A stretch of DNA of 64,000 nucleotides from GCA-002840305 sp035402985 (GCA_035402985.1 DAONEH010000001.1:1-64000), one strand, 5' to 3'; positions 1 to 8,464 are shown, numbered from the stretch's first letter. The notes: generated by a model not told the origin, from the sequence alone. Made by a program: numbers and translations.

Positions 1-6
1 TTTCAT
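1..6 (-). CDS. Start of an unidentified gene (partial, only ATG AAA seen)
   Basis: An ATG on the minus strand at positions 6-4 is preceded, five bases away, by a perfect AGGAGG (positions 17-12). It follows ricT closely in the same direction. Only two codons lie in the window, so nothing can be said of the product. The strong Shine-Dalgarno is unusual here, because most genes in the window have only A/T-rich sequence before the start codon. Confidence 0.5.
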
Positions 7-47
7 GATTTCCTCCTTTTTTTTATTTTGTTTTTATTTTTAATTTT

Positions 48-869
48 CTATTTATCTTTTTTATGACGATTAATATCTACTTCTACCACTACATCACTAT
101 CTCCATCTTTTTCTCCTTTAAATAAAACATCAACTGATTGTTTTAAAATATGTTGACCTAAAACCTCACCCCGACGACCATCAACATTAACTTTTGCTCC
201 AATTGGTGGCAATTTTTTAGCCATTTCTACATAACCCTCATATTCATGGGACAAACAACACATTAATTTACCACACATACCAGAAACTCGATCACTACCA
301 CGATGAACAACTTGTTGAGCTTCAGCCATTTCTGAAGTTATAGAAGAAAAATCTTTAATATAACTGCGACAACATAAACAACGACCACAATGACTTAAAT
401 CACCTGTAGAACGAGCTTCATCCCTACTACCAATTTGAGTTAAACGAATAATACCTTTAAAATGACCTGATAAATCTTTAACTAAATTTCTAAAATCAAC
501 TCGACTATCAGAATAAAAAGCAAAATTAATTCTATTTCTATCTAAAGAAAATTGAACATCAATTAATTTCATCGGTAATTCATATTTTTCAACAATCTGT
601 TGACAATAATTCAAAGCTTCTTTTTTTTCTTCTTCACTAATCATTTTAGCTATGTCTTCATCTGTTGCTAAACGAATAATCGGTTTAATATTATTTTGTT
701 CTTCAATTTCAATATCAGCTAAATTTTTAAAAGCAAAAACCTTTCCGATTTCTTGACCGAATTCGGTTTCCACTATTACCATATCACCATTTTTTAGATC
801 AGCTAAATCACCGGGAGTAAAATTATATTTTTTATCCCAAGGAGCAAATTGTATTTGAACTATTTTCAT
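48..869 (-). CDS. ricT: PSP1 / RicT-like protein
   Basis: A 273-residue protein of the PSP1 C-terminal domain family (RicT, formerly YaaT). In Bacillus the family joins RicA and RicF in a cytoplasmic Fe-S complex that directs RNase Y processing. The diagnostic cysteines are present: C161, C164, C166 and C167, then C199, C204 and C205, which in the family help hold iron-sulfur clusters. It lies 14 bases after tsf and ends just before the partial gene at the window edge, so it is the third gene of the rpsB unit. No RicA or RicF is visible here. The family call is firm; the link to RNase Y is inferred from Bacillus. Confidence 0.88.
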   Translation of the reverse strand: MKIVQIQFAPWDKKYNFTPGDLADLKNGDMVIVETEFGQEIGKVFAFKNLADIEIEEQNNIKPIIRLATDEDIAKMISEEEKKEALNYCQQIVEKYELPMKLIDVQFSLDRNRINFAFYSDSRVDFRNLVKDLSGHFKGIIRLTQIGSRDEARSTGDLSHCGRCLCCRSYIKDFSSITSEMAEAQQVVHRGSDRVSGMCGKLMCCLSHEYEGYVEMAKKLPPIGAKVNVDGRRGEVLGQHILKQSVDVLFKGEKDGDSDVVVEVDINRHKKDK

Positions 870-883
870 CGTTTAAAATTTAA

Positions 884-1678
884 CTATAAAGCGAAGCGAA
901 CAAATTTAACAACATTTACTCCGCCTAAAATTTCTTTAACTGTTTTTTTATCATCCTTTATATATTCTTGATCCAATAGACAAACTTCAGAATAATATTT
1001 TTTAACTTTACCAACCATAATATTTTCAATAATATTTTCCGGTTTTCCTTCTTTAGCTAATTGTTCCCGATAAATTTCTTTTTCTTTGTCTAATTCTTCA
1101 CTTAAAACCTCGGTACTATTTAAATATTTAGGACTGGCTGCGGCAATATGCATAGCAATGTCGTTTGCCAATTCTTCTTGATTCTCTTGATCCAAGGCCA
1201 CCAATACTCCAATTTTACCGCCTAAATGAGAATAACTAGCCACAGTCTGACCAACCACAGAAGCAATTTGACCTAATTCTATTTTTTCACCAATAACTCC
1301 ACTTAAACCGCTAACTTGTTCTTCTACAGTAGAATCATTTAAAGTCATTTTTAATAAATCTTCCCGACTGGCCGGTTTATTGTTTTTAATAACTTCTAAA
1401 ATATCATCAGCTAATTTTTGAAATTTTTCATTACGAGCAACAAAGTCTGTTTCAGATTTTAATTCTAACATATAGCCTTCGGTTTTATCATCATTGGTGC
1501 TTAATTTTACCAAACCTTCACTGGCATCACGTTCGCTTCTTTTAGCAGCTTTGGAAATACCTTTTTTTCTTAAAATTTCTATAGCTTTTTCAATATCGTT
1601 ACCGGCTTCGTCTAAAGCTTTTTTACAATCAACCATACCGGCTCCAGTACGTTCACGTAATTCTTTTATTTGTTCCAT
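884..1678 (-). CDS. tsf: Translation elongation factor Ts
   Basis: Guanine-nucleotide exchange factor that reloads EF-Tu with GTP in the cytoplasm. The N-terminal UBA-like domain contains the signature TGAGMVDCKKAL at residues 11-22, and the core contains the family-typical 'SETDFVARNEKF'. At 264 residues it is slightly shorter than the E. coli protein (283). It lies 35 bases after rpsB, the conserved rpsB-tsf order. The ATG start fits the family N-terminus (MEQIKELRERTGAGM). There is no Shine-Dalgarno; the leader is only A/T-rich. Confidence 0.97.
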   Translation of the reverse strand: MEQIKELRERTGAGMVDCKKALDEAGNDIEKAIEILRKKGISKAAKRSERDASEGLVKLSTNDDKTEGYMLELKSETDFVARNEKFQKLADDILEVIKNNKPASREDLLKMTLNDSTVEEQVSGLSGVIGEKIELGQIASVVGQTVASYSHLGGKIGVLVALDQENQEELANDIAMHIAAASPKYLNSTEVLSEELDKEKEIYREQLAKEGKPENIIENIMVGKVKKYYSEVCLLDQEYIKDDKKTVKEILGGVNVVKFVRFAL

Positions 1679-1713
1679 ATATTTATTATTTTGTAAGTTT
1701 AATACAAAATTTA

Positions 1714-2406
1714 TTATTTTAAATTAATGTTTTTAACATTGATTAAATTATCTTTAATGCAAGTTAAAATTAAATCAACTGTTTTAGTGGCATCGTCATT
1801 AGCCGGAATCGGATAAGCGCAAACACTCGGATCAACATTGGTATCGCAAATGGCAATAATCGGAATATTTTTAGTTTGAGCTTCGGCTACAGCTGTCTTT
1901 TCTTCTTTTAAATCCCAGATAAAGATAGCATCCGGTAATTTAATTAAACCGACTAAACCACCAACTCGTTCTTCTAATCTTTTTATTTCACGATCAAAAT
2001 CTAATTTTTCTTTTTTAGTATATTTATTTAATTTACCACTTTCTCGATCACTTAATAAATCTTGATATTTTTTGATTGATTTTTTAATAATTGAAAAATT
2101 AGTAACTAAACCGCCCAACCATTTTCCGGTTATATACGGTTGTTTAATTTCTTCGGCCATTTTTTTCATTGATTCTCTAACTTGTTTTTTAGTTCCGACA
2201 AAAAGAATGTTTTTGTCTTCTTTTATAAGTTTGGCCATAAACTCTAAAGCTTCAGTCAACTTGATTTGAGTTTTTTCTAAATTAATAATATAGATACCAT
2301 TTTTTTTAGTAAAAATAAATGGTTCCATTTTTGGATGCCAACGATTAGTACGATGACCGAAGTGAGCTCCGGATTTCATCATTTCTTCTAATTTTGGAAT
2401 ATTCAT
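1714..2406 (-). CDS. rpsB: 30S ribosomal protein S2
   Basis: Small-subunit protein S2 of 230 residues. Recognisable blocks are 'MMKSGAHFGHRTNRWHPKM' near the N-terminus, 'ILFVGTKKQ' and 'PDAIFIWD...EAQTKNIPIIAICDTN' in the second half. The coiled-coil middle is slightly compact. It is the first gene of the rpsB-tsf-ricT unit and has a promoter and a long folded leader upstream (2422-2573), which suggests control at the mRNA leader, as known for rpsB in other bacteria. Confidence 0.97.
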   Translation of the reverse strand: MNIPKLEEMMKSGAHFGHRTNRWHPKMEPFIFTKKNGIYIINLEKTQIKLTEALEFMAKLIKEDKNILFVGTKKQVRESMKKMAEEIKQPYITGKWLGGLVTNFSIIKKSIKKYQDLLSDRESGKLNKYTKKEKLDFDREIKRLEERVGGLVGLIKLPDAIFIWDLKEEKTAVAEAQTKNIPIIAICDTNVDPSVCAYPIPANDDATKTVDLILTCIKDNLINVKNINLK

Positions 2407-2421
2407 ATTTTTTTCTTTTAC

Positions 2422-2492
2422 CCCGCTAATTGCGGGCCTCTGCTTACAAAATTTATATTTGTTTTAATATAAACAAGAAATTTGAGTAAGCA
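2422..2492 (-). promoter_or_regulatory. Structured rpsB 5' leader (two stem-loops)
   Basis: The leader RNA can form two hairpins. The first to be transcribed is long: TGCTTAC (2441-2447) pairs with GTAAGCA (2486-2492), AAATTT (2449-2454) with AAATTT (2478-2483), and TTTGTTT (2458-2464) with AAACAAG (2471-2477, one G-U), leaving a six-base loop. The second is compact and G/C-rich: CCCGC (2422-2426) pairs with GCGGG (2432-2436) around a five-base loop, ending 15 bases before the ATG. There is no U-run after either, so they are not terminators. A regulatory site, perhaps for S2 itself, is inferred. Confidence 0.6.
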
Positions 2493-2544
2493 TGTTATTT
2501 TATTAATAAAAAGCCTAAATAATAATCTCATTTAAGCTCTTTCT

Positions 2545-2573
2545 ATATTACTTTATTCTTTTAAAAAAGTCAA
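2545..2573 (-). promoter_or_regulatory. Promoter for rpsB-tsf-ricT
   Basis: A -35 box TTGACT (2573-2568) is followed after exactly 17 bases by a -10 box TAATAT (2550-2545). The predicted start near 2538 gives a leader of about 130 bases holding the two hairpins. The same TTGACT-17-TAATAT arrangement occurs before the second mreB (48073-48101). Confidence 0.6.
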
Positions 2574-2598
2574 TTATGTTTATACTAAACCAAATAAA

Positions 2599-3024
2599 CT
2601 AAATTTCACCAGGAACAGCCTGGTTTACTCCCGCACTTAGATCACCAGAATTATCACCTAAACAAAAAGATAAGGTATAATTAGTATTATTAGTACCTGA
2701 AACTGTATAAACATACTCATTGTTTTCAACGGTACAATCACCATCAGGTTGATTAGGAGCTTCGGGAATAGTCGCCAAATAAATATCGGTTGACGAACTT
2801 AAATCACTAAGTACCGCCGGATAGTTTTGATTTTTATTATAATACTTCTCTAAGGCCATTTGAATTTGAGAAATATCATTTACTCTTTTAACATCCCGCG
2901 ATTTAGCTTTAGAATTTTGAACGGAATAAACTGTAACCGAAGTTAATAATCCAATAATAAAAACAACCACTAAAAGTTCCACTAAAGTAAAGGCTAATTT
3001 AGTTTTTTTTAATTTATAGACCAT
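2599..3024 (-). CDS. Type IV pilin / pseudopilin
   Basis: A 141-residue secreted prepilin. A short basic leader is followed by the class III signal and hydrophobic helix 'AFTLVELLVVVFIIGLL', with Glu at mature position 5. The residue before the cleavage site is Ala rather than the usual Gly, which prepilin peptidases often tolerate. The downstream globular part has two Cys residues that could form a disulfide. The ATG at 3024 was chosen over a start 25 codons further upstream, because only this gives a normal short leader and it avoids overlapping the neighbouring gene, which ends at 3035. It is transcribed after the repeat/transglutaminase-like protein, so the two may be surface partners. 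Confidence 0.85.
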   Translation of the reverse strand: MVYKLKKTKLAFTLVELLVVVFIIGLLTSVTVYSVQNSKAKSRDVKRVNDISQIQMALEKYYNKNQNYPAVLSDLSSSTDIYLATIPEAPNQPDGDCTVENNEYVYTVSGTNNTNYTLSFCLGDNSGDLSAGVNQAVPGEI

Positions 3025-3034
3025 ATTATAATAA

Positions 3035-4528
3035 TTAAGTTTGCCAAAAATTATTGACCATTTTATTAAAAGACGAAATATTATTATTATAAACATCAAC
3101 CTTGGAATAATAATCGGATAATATTAAATTATATTCAGCCACTTTTGTATTATATTCACTTAAATTAGCATTGTAATTAACAACATCGCCTTGTTTAACA
3201 TAATATTCTAACGATGATTTTAATTCATTTAATTCCGCACTTAAAGAATTTAAATTATCAAGGATTGTATCTAATTGACTTTTTTGTTGATTAATAATTG
3301 CTTGAAGTGATTTCATTTGATTAACACTACTGACATTTTCAGCCATACCAAAATAATATCTACCGGAAGTTTTTTGATAAATCTTCACTTCGCCCCACGA
3401 AGATTGTTCAAAAATATTATTCCAATCAATGGTACTGGTAGCTTGACCGGAAGATAAATCACTCGGAAAAATTCCAATAGGAAAATAATTGGTAGTTTCT
3501 ATAAAACAATAACCGGAATTATAAGAAGACTCACCGGAACAAGCCACCGCTACGGCCGAATGCTTAATATCGGGATAATCAAAAATTGCTCCGCCATAAC
3601 CTAAATACCTAAGAATTGATAAAGCCAAAAACGATTTATCGGAACAAATTCCCGAATTTTTATACAAAGTTTCATAAGGAAAATTTTGTAAACTAGTTTC
3701 ATTTTTTGAAAAATCATAAGGTATATATTGAACTAAAGCCATAGTAAATTCCAAGAATTCATCATCGGAAAAACCTTCGGTCTGGGCTATTTTTTTTAAA
3801 TTGCTTATTAAATCGCTTATAGCCGTATCACCGGTCTTAGTTACCAAAAAAACACTATAATAACTATCTCTCAAGTCAGCCGGCGGATTATCGGAAGAAT
3901 AACTGTAATACTTAGGAGAATTTTTGTAGTTGTTATATAAAGAATCATAAAAAGTTTGATTTAAAAAATACTCTTTGTTGTTATACTTCCAAGTAAATTT
4001 AACAATTTTTTCTCCATAATTACTAACCGTTTCCGTGCTTGTATCAGAACTTATCGCACCGGAACCTATTACTCCGGTACTTATTTGATTTAAATTAGAA
4101 TCGGTAATTCCCAAACCTAATTCTCGCATCACATTAAAAGCGTCAATCGGCCGGCCCAAATAATAAAGTTTTAAATTATCGGGATTAACATAATAAGCTT
4201 GACCCTGAGCTTCAACTTGAAGCAAAATTCTTCCCGACAAATTAGATCGAGCTCCGTTTTTTAAAAAAGTATTTAAATCGTTACTTTTAACACCCAAACC
4301 GAAAGATCGCATTACAGAAAAAGCGTCAGCCGGTCGACCTAAATAATATTTTTTTAAATCCAAAGGGTTAACATAATAGGCTTGACCTTGCGCTTCAACC
4401 TGAATTAATATTTTACCGGCTACTTGATCGGCGACCGATGCTGCTTCAACTTTTTTAGTAACAGATAAAAAAGAAAAAAACGCTAACACCACTAAAAATA
4501 TTTTTGTAAAAAATTTAAACCACTTCAT
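3035..4528 (-). CDS. Secreted protein with YYLGRP repeats and a transglutaminase-like domain
   Basis: A 497-residue exported protein. There is a signal peptide with cleavage expected after VEA, about residue 29. Two tandem repeats follow (about 38-86 and 98-146), each containing 'QVEAQGQAYYVNP' and 'YYLGRP.DAF.VMR'; such repeats are common in CPR surface proteins. The middle holds a transglutaminase-like papain fold with candidate Cys295 (in GICSDKS), His323 (in KHSAVAV) and Glu344. Residues about 405-485 look coiled-coil. It overlaps the tsaB-like gene by 14 bases and is followed after 10 bases by the pilin. A role in cell-surface protein processing or cross-linking is inferred; the substrate is unknown. 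Confidence 0.78.
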   Translation of the reverse strand: MKWFKFFTKIFLVVLAFFSFLSVTKKVEAASVADQVAGKILIQVEAQGQAYYVNPLDLKKYYLGRPADAFSVMRSFGLGVKSNDLNTFLKNGARSNLSGRILLQVEAQGQAYYVNPDNLKLYYLGRPIDAFNVMRELGLGITDSNLNQISTGVIGSGAISSDTSTETVSNYGEKIVKFTWKYNNKEYFLNQTFYDSLYNNYKNSPKYYSYSSDNPPADLRDSYYSVFLVTKTGDTAISDLISNLKKIAQTEGFSDDEFLEFTMALVQYIPYDFSKNETSLQNFPYETLYKNSGICSDKSFLALSILRYLGYGGAIFDYPDIKHSAVAVACSGESSYNSGYCFIETTNYFPIGIFPSDLSSGQATSTIDWNNIFEQSSWGEVKIYQKTSGRYYFGMAENVSSVNQMKSLQAIINQQKSQLDTILDNLNSLSAELNELKSSLEYYVKQGDVVNYNANLSEYNTKVAEYNLILSDYYSKVDVYNNNISSFNKMVNNFWQT

Positions 4529-4898
4529 TGTTTTTTATTTTAATATCCGGATTATGATTATAGGCCGGAATTACGATATCAAAATCACCTAATGATTTTA
4601 TATTTTTTTTAGTAAAATTAACGGTTTCAATTTTAATACCCAAAGCATAAGCTAAAGCATTAGCCGTTAAAATTCCAATTCGAAGCGAAGTAAAACTATC
4701 TCCTTGATGAACCACTTTTATTTTATTTATTGATTTTAAACTACAATTGGCCAATTTCAATAATTTATCAATCGCCGGTAAAAGTTTTTCAGCTTGTTGA
4801 CGACGAGCTAAAAATTTTTTTCTTTTAAAAACCAGCCCGTCTTTTTCCAGAATTAGTTCAATTTGATTATTATCGGAAGTATTAATAATTAAAATCAT
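4515..4898 (-). CDS. tsaB: TsaB-like protein (short form)
   Basis: A 127-residue protein matching the N-terminal ASKHA lobe of TsaB (YeaZ), the scaffold partner of TsaD in t6A modification of tRNA. Recognisable are the opening 'ILIINTS' and, near residue 69, 'GDSFTSLRIGILTANALA', which corresponds to GPGSFTGLRIG in the family. Full-length TsaB is about 230 residues, so the C-terminal half is missing. The gene ends cleanly into the next one with a 14-base overlap, so this looks like a real short form rather than a break. It probably keeps only the TsaD-binding surface. The match is by motif and therefore moderate. Confidence 0.7.
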   Translation of the reverse strand: MILIINTSDNNQIELILEKDGLVFKRKKFLARRQQAEKLLPAIDKLLKLANCSLKSINKIKVVHQGDSFTSLRIGILTANALAYALGIKIETVNFTKKNIKSLGDFDIVIPAYNHNPDIKIKNNEVV

Positions 4899-4917
4899 AA
4901 AATTATATTACTATAAA

Positions 4918-4926
4918 AGTATAACA
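4918..4926 (-). promoter_or_regulatory. Extended -10 promoter for the tsaB-like/pilin unit
   Basis: TGTTATACT (4926-4918) is a TGn-extended -10 element in the 54-base gap before the tsaB-like gene. No good -35 box lies 17 bases upstream. The predicted start is about 4911, giving a leader of roughly 13 bases. Confidence 0.4.
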
Positions 4927-4952
4927 TAATATAAACTTTTTAAAAAATATAA

Positions 4953-5912
4953 TTATTTTTTATTGAGAAATAATTTTAATATCTTGCTAATCTGTAAATA
5001 ACTGCCGGCCGTCATTACTTTTGATCTGATATTTGAAGCTCCAGAGAAATCTTTTAAATACCAAGCCAAATGTCCTTTAAATTCCCCTAAACCAATTTGA
5101 CCTTTATTTTTCTCCATTAATTTTAAATGTTTTAAAGCTATTTTGATAGCCATTTTTTTTCGGTCCTCTTTGGATAAATTTTGATATTTATCGGAAAAAA
5201 TCCAAGGCTGACTCAAAGCTCCTCGACCGATTCCGACTCCATCAACTCCGGTTTTTTTTATAATTCTATCAATTTCATTCCAATTAGTTATACCGCCATT
5301 GGCCAAAATCACTCCGGAAAAATATTTTTTACTTTTTTTAATAATCGCCAAATCAATCGGACCGGAAAATAATTGATTTAAAGTTCGACCGTGAATCATT
5401 ATGGCCGATACCGGTAAATCAGAAATATTTTTTAAAAAATCAACTAAGTTTACGCCAAAAGCTTCCGTCCGAACTTTTATAGAAACCGGCAGTTTAGTGG
5501 TTTTAAGTACGACCGAGATAATTTCTCGACTTAAATTTAAATCACTCATTAATTTGGCTCCAGCTCCCTGTTTTAAAACTTTTTTAACCGGACAACCGAA
5601 ATTAATATCAAAACCATCCGGTTTTATTTTTTGTTCTATTATTTTTATCGCTTTTATAAAATGATCTTTATTTGAACCAAAAAGTTGAACGACATAAGGT
5701 CGTTCTTTTTTAAAAAATTTTAATAATTCTAAAGTTTTATCGGAATTATAATATAAAGCTGAAACTGAAGCCATTTCACTATAGACGACATCGGCTCCGA
5801 ATTCTTTGCATATTAAACGAAAAGCCGAATCTGTATATCCGGCCAAGGGAGCTAAGGCTAAAATACTTTTACCTTTTTTATTCTTTTGTAAATCTAACCA
5901 AAAATTATTCAT
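4953..5912 (-). CDS. dus: tRNA-dihydrouridine synthase
   Basis: An FMN-dependent TIM-barrel enzyme that reduces uridine to dihydrouridine in tRNA. It is 319 residues, the normal length for a DusB-type protein. FMN-site motifs 'LAPLAGYTD' (about 19-28) and 'SEMAS' (45-49) are present. The catalytic Cys107 sits in 'NFGCPVKKV', followed by 'GAGAKLM' and 'IMIHGRT'. The C-terminal helical tRNA-binding domain is complete. It is the last gene of the tgt-cysS-dus run and starts five bases after cysS ends. I cannot assign a DusA, DusB or DusC specificity. Confidence 0.93.
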   Translation of the reverse strand: MNNFWLDLQKNKKGKSILALAPLAGYTDSAFRLICKEFGADVVYSEMASVSALYYNSDKTLELLKFFKKERPYVVQLFGSNKDHFIKAIKIIEQKIKPDGFDINFGCPVKKVLKQGAGAKLMSDLNLSREIISVVLKTTKLPVSIKVRTEAFGVNLVDFLKNISDLPVSAIMIHGRTLNQLFSGPIDLAIIKKSKKYFSGVILANGGITNWNEIDRIIKKTGVDGVGIGRGALSQPWIFSDKYQNLSKEDRKKMAIKIALKHLKLMEKNKGQIGLGEFKGHLAWYLKDFSGASNIRSKVMTAGSYLQISKILKLFLNKK

Positions 5913-5917
5913 ATTTT

Positions 5918-7342
5918 TTATTCAATAACACTGCGACCATCCGGCAAATCCTTTACTTTATATCCACGTTGTTCTAATTTTATTCGGACTTCATCGGCTT
6001 TAGCAAAATCTTTATTTTGACGAGCTATGGATCGATCCTCCAATAATTTAATGATATCATCTGGATAATTATTATCTATCTTTTTATTATCTTTATTATC
6101 TAACAATGAAGAAAAATTTAAAGCCCAAACATTATCAAAATCTAAAAGAGTAGCTAACTTATCTTCGTTAGATAAATTTGATTTTAATATATCGGAAATT
6201 AAAGATAATGATTTAGGAGTATTAAAATCATCTAATAATGCTTCTAAAAATTTATCTTTAAAAACAGAATCAATTTCCCCAACTTCAACTCCTAATTTTT
6301 CTATTTTATTATAAATACCAGTTAAGCCTTTTTGCGCTGCTTTTAAAGCTTCAAAAGTAAAATTCTGTTTAGAACGATAATGAGCTTGTAAATAGAAATA
6401 ACGTAAGGCCATTGGAGAAAAATTTTTATTAATAATATCTTCTAAAGCAAAAGAAGTTCCTTGAGATTTAGACATTTTACCATTATCAATTAAAAGATGT
6501 TCATTATGTAACCAATAATTAGCTAATTTAACACCGCTCACAGCTTCACTTTGAGCAATTTCGTTACTATGATGAATACTTACATGTTCAATTCCACCCA
6601 TATGAATATCAATAGTTTCTCCTAATAATTTTCTAATCATCGCCGAACATTCAATATGCCAACCTGGAAAACCATTACCATTTTCAACTAAAGGTGAAAC
6701 AAAAGGTGATGGCCAAAATTGTAAAGCATTTTTATGAACACCGGCTCTAAAAAACCAAACAGCAAAATCTTGTGGATTTTTTTTCTTAGGATCATCAATT
6801 GCCGCTCGACCAGCTCCAATTTTATTCTTTTCTGGTTTACGACCTGATAATTGATTATAGTTTTTAAATTTATCAACTTCAAAATAAACAGCTAAGTCAG
6901 TAACATAAGCATAAGATTTAGCAATTAATAATTGAACCATATCAATCATCTCAGAAATATTTTCGGTAGCTCGTGGTTTAAATTTTGGTTCTAAAATATT
7001 TAATTTTTTTGTATCTTGCTCATAAATATTAATAAATTTATTAACCACCTCTTCTGGCTTAATATTTTCTTTTTTAGCTGTTTTTTCTATTTTATCCTCC
7101 CCGATATCAGCATCAGAAGTTAAATGACCAACATCAGTATAATTTCTCGCCATAGAAACATCATAATTTAAATATTTAAAAGTACGATGTATAATATCAG
7201 CACAAAAAGAACCTCGTAAATTTCCGATATGTTGAGTTGAATAAACGGTTGGTCCACAATAATAAAAAGAAAGATGACCAGGTTGAAGTGGTTTAAATTC
7301 TTCTTTCTTTTTAGTTAAAGTATTATATAATAATATTTTCAT
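5918..7342 (-). CDS. cysS: Cysteinyl-tRNA synthetase
   Basis: A class I synthetase of 474 residues that charges tRNA-Cys. The catalytic signatures are 'HIGN' at 38-41 (the HIGH motif) and 'KMSKS' at 289-293. The zinc site that selects cysteine is intact: C29 in 'YYCGPTVY', C232 in 'WHIECSA', a His at 257/258 and E261. The C-terminal anticodon-binding region is present ('FAKADEVRIKLEQRGY'). It lies one base downstream of tgt, so the two are probably translated from one message. Confidence 0.97.
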   Translation of the reverse strand: MKILLYNTLTKKKEEFKPLQPGHLSFYYCGPTVYSTQHIGNLRGSFCADIIHRTFKYLNYDVSMARNYTDVGHLTSDADIGEDKIEKTAKKENIKPEEVVNKFINIYEQDTKKLNILEPKFKPRATENISEMIDMVQLLIAKSYAYVTDLAVYFEVDKFKNYNQLSGRKPEKNKIGAGRAAIDDPKKKNPQDFAVWFFRAGVHKNALQFWPSPFVSPLVENGNGFPGWHIECSAMIRKLLGETIDIHMGGIEHVSIHHSNEIAQSEAVSGVKLANYWLHNEHLLIDNGKMSKSQGTSFALEDIINKNFSPMALRYFYLQAHYRSKQNFTFEALKAAQKGLTGIYNKIEKLGVEVGEIDSVFKDKFLEALLDDFNTPKSLSLISDILKSNLSNEDKLATLLDFDNVWALNFSSLLDNKDNKKIDNNYPDDIIKLLEDRSIARQNKDFAKADEVRIKLEQRGYKVKDLPDGRSVIE

Positions 7343-7343
7343 A

Positions 7344-8456
7344 TTAATTATTTGATATTTTTTTCATTAATTGATTATAAAACTCTAAATTGTTTAAACT
7401 AGCCCATTTTTGACCTAAAGATTCATTAATTTTAAACAAATGATGTAAATAAGCTAAAGAATTACTATTTAATTCCTTTAGATTTGATTTTTTATTAATT
7501 AATTTAAAATCACTGGCTAAAGACGACTTTTTGAGGCTTATTTCTTGGTAAAAATTGCCTGATTTTAAGCTTTTATCATTAAATTGGTATAATTTACCAT
7601 GACGACCTTCTCGGGTTGGTATAACGCAATCAAACATATTCCAGCCCATTTTATAACAACGATAGATATCATTAGGTGTACCAATACCTAAAGCAAACTT
7701 AATTTTGTCATCTGGAATGATTTTAGCAGTAAAATCCAAAATGTCAAACAAGAAATTCCCCTTTTCATCAACTGGTCGAGCCCCAAAACCATAACCAGCA
7801 AATTCAATACTTTCGTTTAAAAATTTACTTCCACTTATTTCCATTAAAGCATCTAAACATTTTTTTCTAAGTTTTAAACTTAATCCCCCTTGAATTACAG
7901 CAATTAATTTCGGACGATTAGTTTCATTTAATTTTCTTTTCTTTATTTGTCTTATATATTCTTGATAACATCTTTTAGCCCAAGAAATAGTGCGATCAAC
8001 TGATAAAGCAATTTTCTTTTCATCAAAACCATAAGGTGTACAATCATCAAGGCATACCATAAAATCAGTTCCTAAATCAAATTGAATTTGAATTGATTTT
8101 TCTGGAGTTATCTCATGTTTAGATCCATCTAGTGGTGATTTAAAAATTGCACCCTGATCACTAATTTTACCCATCTGACTATTTTTATGAATTAAAGAAA
8201 AAATTTGAAAACCACCACTATCAGATAATAATGGTTTATCCCAATTCATAAACTTATGTAGTCCCCCAGCTTTTTTTATAACTTTAATTCCAGGTTGTAA
8301 ATATAAATGAAAAGTATTAACTACTAAAGCTGATACCCCACTAGCTATTAAATCTTTTCTATCGCACATTTTTATAACTCCTCTAGTAGCATCGGGCATA
8401 AAAATAGGATATTTCAGAACACCATGGGAAGTACTAATTTTTTTATTTTTATTCAT
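7344..8456 (-). CDS. tgt: tRNA-guanine transglycosylase (Tgt) lacking the zinc cysteines
   Basis: Exchanges guanine-34 of GUN-anticodon tRNAs for a queuine precursor. The TIM-barrel is well conserved over 370 residues: 'SDSGGFQIFSL' with Asp79, 'IQGG' near 188-191, 'GIGTP', and 'FDCVIPTREGRHG' with the nucleophile Asp276. The structural zinc site near the C-terminus of bacterial Tgt (Cys-x-Cys-x2-Cys and a His) is not intact: there is no Cys after residue 277, although 'LAYLHHLF' aligns with the His end. Either this lineage stabilises the region without zinc or the enzyme has changed its role. It sits between the DUF11-like protein and cysS. Confidence 0.9.
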   Translation of the reverse strand: MNKNKKISTSHGVLKYPIFMPDATRGVIKMCDRKDLIASGVSALVVNTFHLYLQPGIKVIKKAGGLHKFMNWDKPLLSDSGGFQIFSLIHKNSQMGKISDQGAIFKSPLDGSKHEITPEKSIQIQFDLGTDFMVCLDDCTPYGFDEKKIALSVDRTISWAKRCYQEYIRQIKKRKLNETNRPKLIAVIQGGLSLKLRKKCLDALMEISGSKFLNESIEFAGYGFGARPVDEKGNFLFDILDFTAKIIPDDKIKFALGIGTPNDIYRCYKMGWNMFDCVIPTREGRHGKLYQFNDKSLKSGNFYQEISLKKSSLASDFKLINKKSNLKELNSNSLAYLHHLFKINESLGQKWASLNNLEFYNQLMKKISNN

Positions 8457-8464
8457 AAAATAAT

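Noticed and set aside
1494..1727. Plus-strand ORF of 77 codons
   Set aside because: It lies antisense inside tsf with no family match; a shadow of codon bias in A/T-rich DNA.
5401..5664. Plus-strand ORF of 87 codons
   Set aside because: Antisense within dus, whose frame is fully conserved; no independent support.
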